Assembly: GCF_900155385.1 (NCBI RefSeq) | Contig: NZ_LT699744.1 | Span: 665,911-729,910, forward strand | Direction: 5' to 3' | Length of the DNA: 64,000 nucleotides | Origin: Vreelandella massiliensis | GTDB lineage: Bacteria; Pseudomonadota; Gammaproteobacteria; Pseudomonadales; Halomonadaceae | Shown: positions 19,071-28,444 of the stretch, one piece after another | Numbering within the stretch: position 1 is the first letter of the stretch | Layout of the letters: each line of letters starts with the position of its first letter | Program-made: the position numbers and the translations under genes | Notes under the pieces: generated by a model | What the model was told of the DNA's origin: nothing | What the model saw: only the letters and a program-made list of their open reading frames with translations | The model's database searches: none

Positions 19071-20258
19071 ATGTTCGAACTGGTAGATAACGCACCCTCG
19101 AGCAGTGCGGTCATCAAAGTCGTTGGCGTCGGCGGTGGCGGTGGCAATGCCGTCAACCACATGGTGGAAAGCAACATTGAAGGCGTTGAGTTTATTTGCG
19201 CCAACACCGATGCCCAGGCACTCAAGCGCGTAGCGGCAAAGACAGTACTGCAACTGGGTAGTGAAATCACTAAGGGCCTTGGCGCGGGAGCCAACCCAGA
19301 TGTGGGTCGCCAAGCCGCCATGGAAGACCGCGATCGCATCGCGGAGCTCTTAGATGGAGCGGATATGGTGTTTATTACCGCCGGGATGGGCGGCGGTACG
19401 GGCACTGGGGGGGCGCCGGTGGTTGCCCAAGTGGCGAAAGAGCTGGGTATTCTTACCGTGGCCGTGGTAACGCGTCCGTTCCCGTTTGAGGGGCCTAAGC
19501 GCATGCGTGCCGCGGAAGAGGGCATGAAAGAGCTCTCCGAGCATGTTGACTCGCTGATCACCATTCCCAATGAAAAGCTCCTCTCCGTATTGGGCAAAAA
19601 TGCGACCCTGCTTACCGCCTTCAGCGCGGCTAATGACGTTCTGTTGGGCGCCGTTCAGGGTATCGCCGAGCTGATTACCAGCCCCGGTATCATCAACGTC
19701 GACTTTGCCGATGTGCGCACGGTGATGTCCGAAATGGGCATGGCTATGATGGGAACCGGTGGCGCAACGGGCGAAAATCGTGCTCGCGAAGCAGCTGAGA
19801 AAGCCATTCGTAGTCCCTTGCTTGAAGATATTGATCTTCACGGTGCGCGTGGGATTCTGGTCAATATCACGGCCGGGCCGGACCTCTCCATTGGCGAGTT
19901 CAACGATGTCGGGGCGACGGTTCAAGAGTTCGCTTCGCAAGAGGCAACCATCGTGGTGGGCACCTCTATCGACATGGAGATGTCCGACGAGTTGCGCGTG
20001 ACCGTGGTGGCAGCGGGTCTTGATGGCAATCAAGCGAAAGCAGCGCCTGCCCGTGAGCCCGCACGTCGCGTTCAGGTCGATACATCCTCGGATTATCGCA
20101 AACTGCAGCAGCCGACGGTGATGCGCCAACAACAAGCGGCTGCGGCGCGCGCCGAAGCCCCTGAGCCACAGGCCAAGCCACGTCCGGAAAAGCGCCGTGC
20201 CGCAGAGGCGGATGACTACTTGGATATCCCCGCGTTTTTGCGTCGTCAAGCCGATTGA
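19071..20258 (+). CDS. ftsZ: FtsZ, tubulin-like division GTPase
   Basis: This 395-residue protein is preceded by AGGAGAAGGGGC. The tubulin signature [13 protein letters not shown] starts near residue 107. [21 protein letters not shown] and the T7-loop region [11 protein letters not shown] are present. The variable linker is rich in Q, A and R. The C-terminal peptide [15 protein letters not shown] is the FtsA- and ZipA-binding tail. FtsZ polymerises into the ring that organises septation. No convincing terminator follows before the lpxC promoter. Confidence 0.98.
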   Translation: MFELVDNAPSSSAVIKVVGVGGGGGNAVNHMVESNIEGVEFICANTDAQALKRVAAKTVLQLGSEITKGLGAGANPDVGRQAAMEDRDRIAELLDGADMVFITAGMGGGTGTGGAPVVAQVAKELGILTVAVVTRPFPFEGPKRMRAAEEGMKELSEHVDSLITIPNEKLLSVLGKNATLLTAFSAANDVLLGAVQGIAELITSPGIINVDFADVRTVMSEMGMAMMGTGGATGENRAREAAEKAIRSPLLEDIDLHGARGILVNITAGPDLSIGEFNDVGATVQEFASQEATIVVGTSIDMEMSDELRVTVVAAGLDGNQAKAAPAREPARRVQVDTSSDYRKLQQPTVMRQQQAAAARAEAPEPQAKPRPEKRRAAEADDYLDIPAFLRRQAD

Positions 20259-20305
20259 TCGATCGATGGCTGTTGAACAGGAAAAGGCAGCAAGCGTGCT
20301 TTTTA

Positions 20306-20334
20306 TTGGTAAAACGTACGTTTGCTGCTAATAT
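20306..20334 (+). promoter_or_regulatory. Sigma-70-type promoter of lpxC
   Basis: TTGGTA (20306-20311) and TAATAT (20329-20334) are 17 bases apart. The predicted start is near 20341, giving a leader of about 70 bases before the lpxC ATG. A separate promoter for lpxC downstream of ftsZ is also the arrangement in E. coli. Confidence 0.65.
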
Positions 20335-20409
20335 GAACACTGTTCGATAATCCATGTTATCGCGACTTCGCCATCCTCCTTCATTGCGACCAGAGTACGA
20401 CCACTGCCC

Positions 20410-21321
20410 ATGATCAAACAGCGCACCCTGCAAAACGTTATCCGAGCCACAGGCGTTGGGCTTCACTCTGGTAAGCGAGTGGACATGGCGTTACGTCCCG
20501 CACCGGCCAACACCGGGATCGTGTTCGTCAGAACCGACTTAGATCCTGTGGTTGAAGTGCCGGCCCGAGCAGAGTTAGTAGAGGATACGACGCTTTGCAC
20601 GGCGCTCTCTCACCACGGCGTTAAAGTGGCGACAGTAGAGCACTTAATGTCGGCCTTGGCAGGGCTTGGCATCGATAACGCCTATATTGATTTAAGTGCT
20701 GCCGAAGTGCCCATTATGGATGGTAGCGCCAGCCCCTTTGTGTTTTTGATCCAGTCAGCGGGCATTCTCGAGCAGTCGGCGGCGAAAAAGTTTATCCGCA
20801 TCAAAGAGCGCGTGGCCGTTCAGGATGGGGATAAAGAAGCTGTCTTCTTGCCGCACCAGGGCTTTAAAGTCACTTTCTCCATTGACTTTGATCATCCTGT
20901 TTTTGAGCAGCAACACCAAACCACGCGCATCGATTTTTCGACCACCTCCTTTGTCAAAGAGGTGTCTCGCGCGCGTACCTTTGGCTTCATGCGTGATATT
21001 GAGTTTTTGCGTTCTAATAACTTGGCGCTGGGCGGCAGCCTGGATAACGCTATCGTGGTCGACGATTACCGTATCGTGAATGAGGGTGGGCTTCGCTACG
21101 ATGACGAATTCGTCAAGCATAAAGTCTTGGATGCCATCGGAGATCTTTATCAACTGGGCTATAGCCTGATTGGTGAGTTCCGCGGCGTTAAGTCAGGCCA
21201 TGCGCTGAATAATCAGCTGTGTCGTGAACTGCTCGCCCAGCCCGAGGCGTATGAAATTGTGACATTTGAGGAAGAGCGCGCGGTCGCGCCGATCTCTTAT
21301 GCCGCCCCGGCCATGGCGTAA
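20410..21321 (+). CDS. lpxC: LpxC, UDP-3-O-acyl-GlcNAc deacetylase
   Basis: This 303-residue zinc enzyme catalyses the committed step of lipid A synthesis. It starts [21 protein letters not shown]. The metal and catalytic segments are [29 protein letters not shown] and [21 protein letters not shown] is also typical. There is no strong shine-dalgarno before the ATG at 20410. The C-terminus (YAAPAMA) is alanine-rich, as in relatives where it acts as a degradation tag for FtsH; that role is inferred here. It is followed by a strong terminator, unlike the E. coli lpxC-secM-secA arrangement. Confidence 0.97.
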   Translation: MIKQRTLQNVIRATGVGLHSGKRVDMALRPAPANTGIVFVRTDLDPVVEVPARAELVEDTTLCTALSHHGVKVATVEHLMSALAGLGIDNAYIDLSAAEVPIMDGSASPFVFLIQSAGILEQSAAKKFIRIKERVAVQDGDKEAVFLPHQGFKVTFSIDFDHPVFEQQHQTTRIDFSTTSFVKEVSRARTFGFMRDIEFLRSNNLALGGSLDNAIVVDDYRIVNEGGLRYDDEFVKHKVLDAIGDLYQLGYSLIGEFRGVKSGHALNNQLCRELLAQPEAYEIVTFEEERAVAPISYAAPAMA

Positions 21322-21372
21322 CTTTCAACGTGTTAGAGTGACAGGGCCGGTAAAGAAGCTATACGACATGCT

Positions 21373-21398
21373 AAAAGCACCGCTGAAGCGGTGCTTTT
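21373..21398. terminator. Bidirectional hairpin between lpxC and dciA
   Basis: AAAAGCACCGCT (21373-21384) and AGCGGTGCTTTT (21387-21398) form a 12-bp stem, with A- and T-runs on the two outer sides. It can end lpxC transcripts from the left and dciA transcripts from the right. The last bases overlap the dciA stop. Confidence 0.85.
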
Positions 21399-21864
21399 AT
21401 GTATCTGAGGGCCGGTTGGCGTGCGAGGCCAGTTTTGCCAGGGCACGTTTGAGCGCAGGGTCATCGGTCTCGTCGGCACAGGCGTTAAGCGTTTGTGCCG
21501 CGCTGGATGAGAGCGTTCTCGAATTGCGCTTTGGCGGAATGACCGGCCGCACGGGGCGTACTTTAAAGGCAAGCCCGGTTACACCTTCGAAGCCTGGAAG
21601 CTGATGCAGCAAATCCAGCAGGCGCGACTGCTCAAATCGCAGCCAGGTTAGCCAGCTAGCTTGGCTGCTAATAAGGGTAAGTTTGCCCTGGTGAAAGCCG
21701 CCAACAAATACATGCTCGCGCATCTCTTCGGGCAGGTGCGCGCGTAGGTGGCGTTGCGCTTGGTCAATCAAGCGCGATTGGCGCATCAAAAGACCTAGGT
21801 CGCCGCGCTGATTGAGCAGTTGGGCGATGGGCTGTGCGCGAGAACGCTTAACCTTTATACTCAT
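21397..21864 (-). CDS. dciA: DciA (DUF721), replicative-helicase loader
   Basis: This 155-residue protein starts MSIKVKRSRAQPIAQLLNQRG with GAGGAG upstream on the minus strand. The central FVGGFHQGKLTLISSQASWLTWLRFEQSRLLDLL region is the KH-like DUF721 domain. The basic C-terminal half looks disordered. DciA is the ancestral bacterial loader of DnaB helicase, found where the phage-derived DnaC is absent. It lies antisense between lpxC and the secA unit. Pseudomonads also carry a DUF721 gene near lpxC-secA, so its location is not unusual in itself. Confidence 0.85.
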   Translation of the reverse strand: MSIKVKRSRAQPIAQLLNQRGDLGLLMRQSRLIDQAQRHLRAHLPEEMREHVFVGGFHQGKLTLISSQASWLTWLRFEQSRLLDLLHQLPGFEGVTGLAFKVRPVRPVIPPKRNSRTLSSSAAQTLNACADETDDPALKRALAKLASHANRPSDT

Positions 21865-21890
21865 GCGCTTAACTCCTCAGCGTCCGAAAC

Positions 21891-21918
21891 TTGGCAGGGG
21901 AGAGTAACGTCTCATTAT
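21891..21918 (+). promoter_or_regulatory. Candidate promoter of the secM-like/secA unit
   Basis: TTGGCA (21891-21896) and CATTAT (21913-21918) are spaced by 16 bases. The predicted start is near 21925, about 28 bases before the ATG at 21953. A separate promoter is needed because the terminator after lpxC and the antisense dciA gene isolate this unit from upstream transcription. Confidence 0.55.
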
Positions 21919-21952
21919 CAACAGCCTAACACGCCGAGGAGCACCCCACTGC

Positions 21953-22315
21953 ATGCCTGCCACCCCTAATGCTACGTTGAGTTCGTTCCGGTCGCCACGC
22001 CGGTACGCCGCAGCGCGCTGGTGGTTAGCGGGGCTTCTCGTGAGCTGTTTATTGCCGGCAAGTTTACACCCGGCGGAAGCGCTGCGAAACGGTGAGCGCA
22101 GCGTGAGTATCTACCTGTGGGTGCCGGCGGTGTTGCGCGCGCACTCGCGTGGAATCGCGCTTAAACGTCAGCTGCGGCGCTATTTGGCGACGTATTTACT
22201 CCCGCCGCGCCACGTGAGGCATAAATCCATCAAAGCGTCTGTGAGCGCAGTGATGGTGGCGTTTGTCGCTGCCCAAGATGTGCAGACTCGGCGTGGCCCG
22301 CCTACAGAAGTGTGA
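21953..22315 (+). CDS. Small secreted protein, candidate SecM-like translation-arrest regulator of secA
   Basis: This 120-residue ORF lies 67 bases before secA on the same strand. Its N-terminus has the form of a signal peptide: basic residues R13-R22, a hydrophobic stretch of about residues 23-38 (WWLAGLLVSCLLPASL), and HPAEA with likely cleavage after Ala43. The C-terminus is T-R-R-G-P-P-T-E-V. Arg113-Arg114-Gly115-Pro116 aligns with Arg163-Ala164-Gly165-Pro166, the core of the E. coli SecM arrest sequence. In both proteins exactly four residues follow that proline. E. coli SecM is also a signal-peptide protein encoded just upstream of secA. This ORF is shorter (120 against 170 residues) and lacks a clear F-x4-W-I, although Phe104-Val105 lies nearby. 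Codon use looks coding. GAGGAG precedes the ATG at a longish spacing. It could be an unrelated secreted protein. Confidence 0.65.
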   Translation: MPATPNATLSSFRSPRRYAAARWWLAGLLVSCLLPASLHPAEALRNGERSVSIYLWVPAVLRAHSRGIALKRQLRRYLATYLLPPRHVRHKSIKASVSAVMVAFVAAQDVQTRRGPPTEV

Positions 22316-22376
22316 TGCGTTAATGTTATTGGCCTGCTTTCTGCAAGGCGTACACCACACTGCCTAGTTAACTGGA
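22309..22376 (+). promoter_or_regulatory. Possible RNA switch covering the secA ribosome-binding site
   Basis: Two short pairings are visible. AGTGTG (22309-22314), at the 3' end of the secM-like ORF, can pair with CACACT (22356-22361). CTAG (22364-22367) can pair with CTGG (22372-22375) around a UUAA loop, burying the GG of the weak secA shine-dalgarno. A ribosome stalled at Pro116 would cover the first element. This resembles the logic of E. coli secM-secA, but the helices are short and were found by eye. Confidence 0.3.
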
Positions 22377-22382
22377 TGTTTC

Positions 22383-25118
22383 ATGATCAATAATTTATTG
22401 CGTAAAGTGGTCGGCTCAAAAAATGACCGCGATGTTAAACGGATGCACAAAAGCGTCCAGCACATCAATGCGCTTGAAGGTGAGTTCGAGGCCTTAAGCG
22501 ATGAAGCGTTACAAAATAAAACGCTGGAACTGCGTCAGCGGCTTAATGACGATGAGCCGCTCGATAGTTTGCTTCCCACGGCGTTTGCGGCGGTTCGCGA
22601 GGCGAGCAAGCGCGTGATGGGTATGCGTCATTTCGACGTCCAGATGATTGGCGGCATGACGCTAAACCGTGGCCGCATTGCGGAGATGAAAACCGGTGAG
22701 GGTAAAACGCTGGTGGCTACCCTTGCGGTTTATCTCAACGCCTTGCCGGCGAAGGGCGTCCACGTCGTCACGGTTAACGACTATCTCGCGCGGCGTGATG
22801 CCGAGTGGATGCGGCCACTGTATGAGTTTTTAGGGTTATCGGTCGGCGTGATTTTTGCCGGCCAGAGCGGACCCGAGAAGCGTCACGCGTATCAGTGCGA
22901 CATTACCTACGGCACCAACAATGAGTTTGGTTTCGACTATTTGCGTGACAACATGGCCTTCTCGCTTGACGATAAAGTCCAGCGCGGGTTGCACTACGCG
23001 ATCGTTGATGAAGTTGACTCGATTTTGATCGATGAGGCGCGCACGCCCTTGATTATCTCGGGCGCGGTCGATGAAAACACCGAACTTTACGGTATCGTCA
23101 ATCGGCTTGCCCAGCACTTGGAAAAGGGCGAAGAGATTGAAGGCGAAGAGCCAACGGTTGTCGGCGATTTTCTGCTCGATGAAAAGCATAAGCAGGTCGA
23201 GTTAACCGAGCAGGGCCACAATAAAGTTGAAGAGCTGATGCGAGGAGAGGGGCTATTGGGCGAAGAGGATTCGCTTTATGCCGCGCAAAACCTCAATTTG
23301 CTCCAGCACATGCACTCGGCCCTGCGTGCCCGTCACCTTTACCTCAAAGACGTTGATTACATCGTAAGCGACGGACAGGTCGTCATCGTCGATGAGCATA
23401 CCGGTCGCAGTATGCCCGGGCGGCGCTGGTCGGAAGGGTTGCACCAAGCCGTTGAAGCGAAAGAGGGCGTCACCGTTCAACGTGAAAGCCAAACGCTCGC
23501 CTCGACCACATTTCAGAACTACTTCCGCCTCTACGACAAGCTCGCGGGCATGACCGGTACCGCTGATACCGAAGCGTTCGAATTCCGCCAAATTTACGGT
23601 CTCGACGTTGTGGTGATTCCCACCAATCGGCCGCTGGTGCGTAAAGACTTAAACGATCTGGTTTTCCTCAGCGCTGAGGAGAAATTCGAAGCGATCATCA
23701 AAGATGTGAAAGCGGAAACCGACGCGGGGCGCCCGGTGCTGGTCGGCACGGCATCGATCGAAACGTCTGAGTATCTGGCAGGCTTGATGCGAGAGGCAAA
23801 GATCGATTTTAACGTCCTCAACGCCAAGCAGCACCAAAGCGAAGCCGAAATTATCGCCCAGGCAGGTCGGCCGGGGGCGGTGACGATTGCCACCAATATG
23901 GCCGGTCGGGGTACCGACATCGTGCTGGGGGGGAATTGGGAGGCCGAAGTCGCCAAGCTTGATAATCCTAGCCAGGCACAGGTCGACGCGCTAAAAGCCG
24001 AGTGGCAGAAGCGCCACGACGCCGTCCTGGAAGCGGGTGGCTTGCACGTGGTGGGCTCTGAGCGGCACGAGTCGCGCCGGATCGATAACCAGTTGCGTGG
24101 CCGTGCCGGGCGTCAGGGTGATCCAGGCTCCACGCGTTTCTTCCTCTCTTTGGAAGATAGCTTGATGCGGCTGTTTGGCTCCGACCGCGTTAAACGCCTG
24201 ATGCAGGCGTTAGGGCTTGAGCATGGTGAGGCGATCGAGCATAAAATGGTCTCCAACGCGGTGGAGCGTGCCCAGAAGAAAGTCGAAGGGCGCAACTTTG
24301 ATATCCGTAAGCAGCTTCTTGAGTACGACGACGTCGCCAACGATCAGCGCCGCGTGATCTACGAGCAGCGTAATGAAATTCTTGCCTCGGACGATGTGTC
24401 GGAAGCGGTGGTCGGCATTCGTGAAGAAGTGATGGAGGATGCCATCAGCGACTTTGTGCCGCCGCAAAGCCTAGCAGAGCAGTGGGACCTAGCGGGGCTC
24501 GAAGCGCACTTGAAAACGGAGTTCAATCTCGAAGCCCCAGTGGTGCAGTGGGCCCAAGAAGATGAGCGCTTTAGCGAAGAGAAACTGCGCGAACGCCTGC
24601 ATGAAATGCATCGTGACGCCTACGCGGCCAAGGTGGAAGCCGCGGGTGAGACACTGATGCGTCGATTTGAAAAGCAGGTCATGCTGCAAGTGCTCGATAC
24701 GCGCTGGAAAGAGCACCTGCAGTCGATGGACCATCTGCGCCGGGGTATTCACCTACGCGGCTATGCGCAGAAAAACCCCAAGCAGGAGTACAAGCGCGAG
24801 TCGTTTGAACTCTTCCAGCACCTGCTGACCAATATCAAAGCGGACGTGACCCGTATTTTGAGCCACGTTCAAGTGCGCCAGCCCGAAGAGGTTGAAGCCC
24901 TTGAGAGCAAGCGCCGCGAAACCCTTGAGCGTGAGCAGGCAAGCGCTGACAGTCGCCACGGCGATCCAGCCGTTGATAGCGACGCGGAAAACGCCGCGAC
25001 GCCTCCCGGCGCCGACGGTCGTCCCGTACGGCGTGAAGGCCCCAAGGTCGGGCGTAATGACCCGTGCCCCTGTGGCTCCGGCAAAAAATACAAGCAGTGC
25101 TGCGGTAAACTGAGTTAA
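22383..25118 (+). CDS. secA: SecA, preprotein translocase motor ATPase
   Basis: This 911-residue protein drives preproteins through SecYEG. The first ATP loop [13 protein letters not shown] has Lys108, as in E. coli. [18 protein letters not shown] is the DEAD-like segment. [20 protein letters not shown] and the preprotein-crosslinking region are intact. The C-terminal zinc tail reads [15 protein letters not shown] and binds SecB and phospholipid. The linker before it is acidic and variable. Its shine-dalgarno is weak (TGGATG, 22373-22378), which suits translational control from the preceding ORF. Confidence 0.98.
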   Translation: MINNLLRKVVGSKNDRDVKRMHKSVQHINALEGEFEALSDEALQNKTLELRQRLNDDEPLDSLLPTAFAAVREASKRVMGMRHFDVQMIGGMTLNRGRIAEMKTGEGKTLVATLAVYLNALPAKGVHVVTVNDYLARRDAEWMRPLYEFLGLSVGVIFAGQSGPEKRHAYQCDITYGTNNEFGFDYLRDNMAFSLDDKVQRGLHYAIVDEVDSILIDEARTPLIISGAVDENTELYGIVNRLAQHLEKGEEIEGEEPTVVGDFLLDEKHKQVELTEQGHNKVEELMRGEGLLGEEDSLYAAQNLNLLQHMHSALRARHLYLKDVDYIVSDGQVVIVDEHTGRSMPGRRWSEGLHQAVEAKEGVTVQRESQTLASTTFQNYFRLYDKLAGMTGTADTEAFEFRQIYGLDVVVIPTNRPLVRKDLNDLVFLSAEEKFEAIIKDVKAETDAGRPVLVGTASIETSEYLAGLMREAKIDFNVLNAKQHQSEAEIIAQAGRPGAVTIATNMAGRGTDIVLGGNWEAEVAKLDNPSQAQVDALKAEWQKRHDAVLEAGGLHVVGSERHESRRIDNQLRGRAGRQGDPGSTRFFLSLEDSLMRLFGSDRVKRLMQALGLEHGEAIEHKMVSNAVERAQKKVEGRNFDIRKQLLEYDDVANDQRRVIYEQRNEILASDDVSEAVVGIREEVMEDAISDFVPPQSLAEQWDLAGLEAHLKTEFNLEAPVVQWAQEDERFSEEKLRERLHEMHRDAYAAKVEAAGETLMRRFEKQVMLQVLDTRWKEHLQSMDHLRRGIHLRGYAQKNPKQEYKRESFELFQHLLTNIKADVTRILSHVQVRQPEEVEALESKRRETLEREQASADSRHGDPAVDSDAENAATPPGADGRPVRREGPKVGRNDPCPCGSGKKYKQCCGKLS

Positions 25119-25173
25119 TGCCCAACGTAGCTAACCCATTTTTAGCCCTCTTTACTGGCGAAGGAAGGACGAT

Positions 25174-26403
25174 ATGGCGGTAGGAAAGATACCTTTTCCA
25201 GCAATGCCCACGATCCAAGGCGTACGCCTTGGCAGCACCATGGCGGGGATTAAAAAGGCCGATCGTCGCGATCTCGTGGTTATTGAGCTTCCCGAAAACG
25301 CCACGATGGCGGGTGTTTTTACCCGTAACGCGTTCTGCGCGGCGCCGGTTCACGTGGCAAAAGCGCATTTGGCCCACTGTCAGGCGCATCAGCAAACCCC
25401 GCGTTACTGGCTAATTAACACGGGCAACGCCAATGCCGGTACAGGCGACGTTGGCATGCGTGATGCGCAAAATAGCTGTGAAGCACTGGCTGAGCAGGCC
25501 GGTGTAGCGCCGGAGGCGGTCCTGCCTTTCTCCACTGGGGTGATTGGTGAGCCGTTGCCGATGGACGCGCTGCTCGCCGGCATTCCCGATGCCTTTAACG
25601 CTTGCGATAGCGGGGAAACCGCTTGGCAGCAAGCGGGCGAGGGGATTCTCACTACCGATACCCTCGCCAAGGGGGCAAGTGGCGTACTCGAGGTGGGTGG
25701 CAAGCGTGTCACAATTAACGGGATTGCCAAAGGATCCGGAATGATCAAACCCAACATGGCCACCATGCTGGGGTTTGTGGTAACGGATGCCGCTATTGCG
25801 CAGCCGCTATTGCAGCAGTTGTTGCGCGAGACGGTGGATCGCTCGTTTAACTGCATCACCGTGGATAGCGACACCTCGACCAATGATGCCTGCATGTTGG
25901 CGGCGACGGGCCAGTCCGCCGTGATTGAAACGGATGACGAGATCACGGCTTTCCGTAGCGCCTTGCAGCGTGTGATGACAACGCTCGCCCAGGCGATTAT
26001 TCGCGATGGCGAAGGCGCGACCAAATTCGTCACGCTGCAGGTGGATGAAGCCGAAACCCGTCAGGAAGCGCTGGATGTGGCGTTCACCGTGGCGCACTCG
26101 CCGCTGGTCAAAACCGCGCTTTACGCCTCGGATGCGAACTGGGGGCGTATTCTCGCCGCTGTCGGTCGTGCCCCGGTGGCAGATTTCGATGTGAACCGCG
26201 TCGTGATCGACCTCGATGAAGTGCGCATTGTGGAAAACGGCGGACGAGCGTTGAGCTATAGCGAAGAGGCGGGGAGTGCCGTAATGGCGCGTGAGGAGAT
26301 CACGATCGCGATTACATTAGGCCGAGGAGAGGAGAGCGCCACGGTATGGACATCGGATCTCTCCCACGAGTACGTGACGATTAACGCCGACTACCGCAGC
26401 TAA
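25174..26403 (+). CDS. argJ: ArgJ, bifunctional ornithine acetyltransferase / N-acetylglutamate synthase
   Basis: This 409-residue self-cleaving enzyme recycles the acetyl group in arginine synthesis. The precursor is cut before Thr197 in the KPNMATMLGF segment, giving alpha and beta chains; the threonine then acts as nucleophile. TGVIGEPLPMD, CITVDSDTSTNDAC and YASDANWGRILAAVGR are typical. The ATG at 25174 follows GAAGGAAGGACG. Its neighbour secA is functionally unrelated. An argJ gene beside secA and a Nudix gene is common in related gammaproteobacteria, as far as I recall. Confidence 0.96.
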   Translation: MAVGKIPFPAMPTIQGVRLGSTMAGIKKADRRDLVVIELPENATMAGVFTRNAFCAAPVHVAKAHLAHCQAHQQTPRYWLINTGNANAGTGDVGMRDAQNSCEALAEQAGVAPEAVLPFSTGVIGEPLPMDALLAGIPDAFNACDSGETAWQQAGEGILTTDTLAKGASGVLEVGGKRVTINGIAKGSGMIKPNMATMLGFVVTDAAIAQPLLQQLLRETVDRSFNCITVDSDTSTNDACMLAATGQSAVIETDDEITAFRSALQRVMTTLAQAIIRDGEGATKFVTLQVDEAETRQEALDVAFTVAHSPLVKTALYASDANWGRILAAVGRAPVADFDVNRVVIDLDEVRIVENGGRALSYSEEAGSAVMAREEITIAITLGRGEESATVWTSDLSHEYVTINADYRS

Positions 26404-26473
26404 AGCGTGCGTCAAGTTGAGTAAGCGCACAGCGCGGTTCCGGTCGGTAAGCAAATTAGCGGATAAAGATGCA

Positions 26474-27445
26474 ATGAATGTAATGGTAAAACGACGGGTC
26501 CACGTCGCGGCGGCCGCCATGATCAGTGCCGATAAACAAAAAGTACTGATCGCACGCCGGCCCTCTAACGTGGATCATGGCGGCCTTTGGGAGTTTCCCG
26601 GCGGCAAGCTGGCCCCCTACGAAACCGGCCTGGAAGGGTTAAAGCGTGAGCTTCACGAAGAGCTGGGGGTGGAGATCACCTGTGCTCAGCCGTTGATTCG
26701 TGTGCATCATGAATACCCGGATAAGCATATCTTGCTCGATGTTTGGCAAGTGCATGCGTTCTCGGGTGAGCCCTTTGGTCGCGAAGGGCAGGCGGTGCGC
26801 TGGGTGCCGATGAGTGAGCTGGTCAACTACCCCTTCCCGGCGGCAAATCTGCCGATTCTGCGCGCGGTTATGCTGCCCACGGAGTACTTAATCACGGCGG
26901 AAGAAGCGGATGAGGCGCGCTTTGATGCCCGCCTTGAGCGCGCCTTAAAAGAGGACAGTATTCGCCTGGTGCAGCTGCGTGCCAAATCGCTTGACCGCGA
27001 TGGCTTTATCGCGCGGGCGCAGCGTGCGCTTGCGCTATGTCGCGAGCACGGCGCGCGACTGCTGCTCAACGGCGAACCGGCGCTACTCGATGAGGTGGAT
27101 GCAGACGGCATTCACTTGACCAGTGAGCGTCTGATGCAGCTTGAGCGTCGGCCGATTGCGGAGAGCAAGTGGCTGTCGGCCTCCACCCATGACACCGCGC
27201 AGCTCAATCAAGCCGCGGTGCTAGGCTGTGATTTTGTCACGCTCTCCCCGCTACGCACGACGCCCTCGCACCCCGATGTGCCGCCAATGGGCTGGCACGA
27301 TTTCCAACAGCTGGTGGAGCGTGCCGGGATGCCGGTGTTTGCGTTAGGCGGTATGACGCGCTTTGATGCCAATCATGCCCGCGCCGTGGGGGCTCAAGGT
27401 ATCGCCTCAATTCGCGACTTTTGGAAGGAGTGCGACCACGAGTGA
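26474..27445 (+). CDS. Nudix hydrolase (MutT-like) fused to a thiamine-phosphate-synthase-like domain
   Basis: This is a 323-residue, two-domain protein. I use the ATG at 26474; the open frame extends to a TTG at 26417 without a clear ribosome site. Residues 1 to about 135 form a MutT-type Nudix domain (GGLWEFPGGKL, then the box with RELHEELGV), expected to hydrolyse oxidised nucleoside triphosphates. Residues of about 145-320 resemble ThiE (VQLRAKSLDRDGF, ARLLLNGEPALLDEVDADGIHLTSERL, DFVTLSPLRTTPSHP, PVFALGGM). This fusion occurs in many gammaproteobacteria. Whether the second domain makes thiamine phosphate is doubtful. A strong terminator follows. Confidence 0.9.
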   Translation: MNVMVKRRVHVAAAAMISADKQKVLIARRPSNVDHGGLWEFPGGKLAPYETGLEGLKRELHEELGVEITCAQPLIRVHHEYPDKHILLDVWQVHAFSGEPFGREGQAVRWVPMSELVNYPFPAANLPILRAVMLPTEYLITAEEADEARFDARLERALKEDSIRLVQLRAKSLDRDGFIARAQRALALCREHGARLLLNGEPALLDEVDADGIHLTSERLMQLERRPIAESKWLSASTHDTAQLNQAAVLGCDFVTLSPLRTTPSHPDVPPMGWHDFQQLVERAGMPVFALGGMTRFDANHARAVGAQGIASIRDFWKECDHE

Positions 27446-27504
27446 AGCGTATGTGAGCTGACGCCAACGAGCCGACGGAAACGCTTTTGATCTGCTTATA
27501 TCAT

Positions 27505-27538
27505 CACGGCCCGCTTTGATAGCGGGCCGTGGCGTTTT
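27505..27538 (+). terminator. Intrinsic terminator after the Nudix-ThiE gene
   Basis: CACGGCCCGC (27505-27514) and GCGGGCCGTG (27522-27531) make a 10-bp GC-rich stem with a seven-base loop. GGCGTTTT follows. It sits between the convergent Nudix-ThiE and aguB genes. The T-run supports the plus strand only. Confidence 0.8.
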
Positions 27539-27541
27539 GGG

Positions 27542-28444
27542 CTAGTCGCGGTAGCGGCGGGTTAAGTCGCCATAGGCGTCGATACGCCGGTCGCGAAGAT
27601 ACGGCCAAATGCGCCTTGTGTTCTCACACCGCGCCATGTCCAGCGTGACGACGAGTTGCTCGGTGTCCTCGCCCGCATGGGCGAGAAGCTCGCCTTGAGG
27701 GCCGCTGATAAAGCTTCCACCCCAAAACGCAATGCCATCGCCCACACCGGAAAGATCCGCTTCAAAGCCTACACGGTTAGCCGCGAGCACCGGCAAACCG
27801 TTGGCAACGCCGTGGGCGCGCTGAATCAGCGTCCAGGCATCCTTTTGCCGCTGTTTCTCGGCGTCATCATCGTTGATATCCCAGCCGATGGCGGTGGGGT
27901 AGAGCAGAAGCTCGGCGCCGGCGAGCGCCATCAGGCGGGCCGCTTCTGGATACCACTGATCCCAGCACACCAGTACCCCGAGTTTGCCCACCGAGGTGTC
28001 GATGGGGGTAAAACCGCTGTCGCGGCGATCATCCACGTCGCCCGGGGTGAAGTAGAATTTTTCATAAAAGCCCGGGTCATCGGGGATGTGCATCTTGCGA
28101 TAGTGACCGACGCGGCCTTTATCGCGGTCGTATACCACAGCGGTGTTGTGGTAGAGCCCCGCGGCGCGGCGCTCAAAGATCGACCCCACCAGCACAATAT
28201 CAAGCTCACGGGCAAGTGCGGCCAAGCGCTGACCGGTGGGGCCATCGAGGGGCTCGGCGAGATCGAAAAGGGCCGGGTCTTCGTATTGGCAGAAATAGTG
28301 GGTAGCGTGCAGCTCCTGCAGCAGCACCAGTTTGGCACCTTGTGCGGCCGCCGCGCGGATGCCCGTCTCGCTTTCGTCCAGGCTCTGCGCTTTATCGGGC
28401 CATGCGCGCTGTTGAACGAGGCCCACGGTCAACTTGTTCGTCAT
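27542..28444 (-). CDS. aguB: AguB, N-carbamoylputrescine amidase
   Basis: This 300-residue carbon-nitrogen hydrolase of the nitrilase superfamily converts N-carbamoylputrescine to putrescine, ammonia and CO2. The catalytic triad is visible as Glu44 (LLQELHATHYF), Lys117 (HYRKMHIPDDPGFYEK) and Cys160 (LVCWDQWYPEAARL). These flanking segments are those of the AguB subfamily rather than generic nitrilases. Its start overlaps the aguA stop by four bases (ATGA). The two genes therefore form a complete agmatine-to-putrescine route. Confidence 0.94.
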   Translation of the reverse strand: MTNKLTVGLVQQRAWPDKAQSLDESETGIRAAAAQGAKLVLLQELHATHYFCQYEDPALFDLAEPLDGPTGQRLAALARELDIVLVGSIFERRAAGLYHNTAVVYDRDKGRVGHYRKMHIPDDPGFYEKFYFTPGDVDDRRDSGFTPIDTSVGKLGVLVCWDQWYPEAARLMALAGAELLLYPTAIGWDINDDDAEKQRQKDAWTLIQRAHGVANGLPVLAANRVGFEADLSGVGDGIAFWGGSFISGPQGELLAHAGEDTEQLVVTLDMARCENTRRIWPYLRDRRIDAYGDLTRRYRD

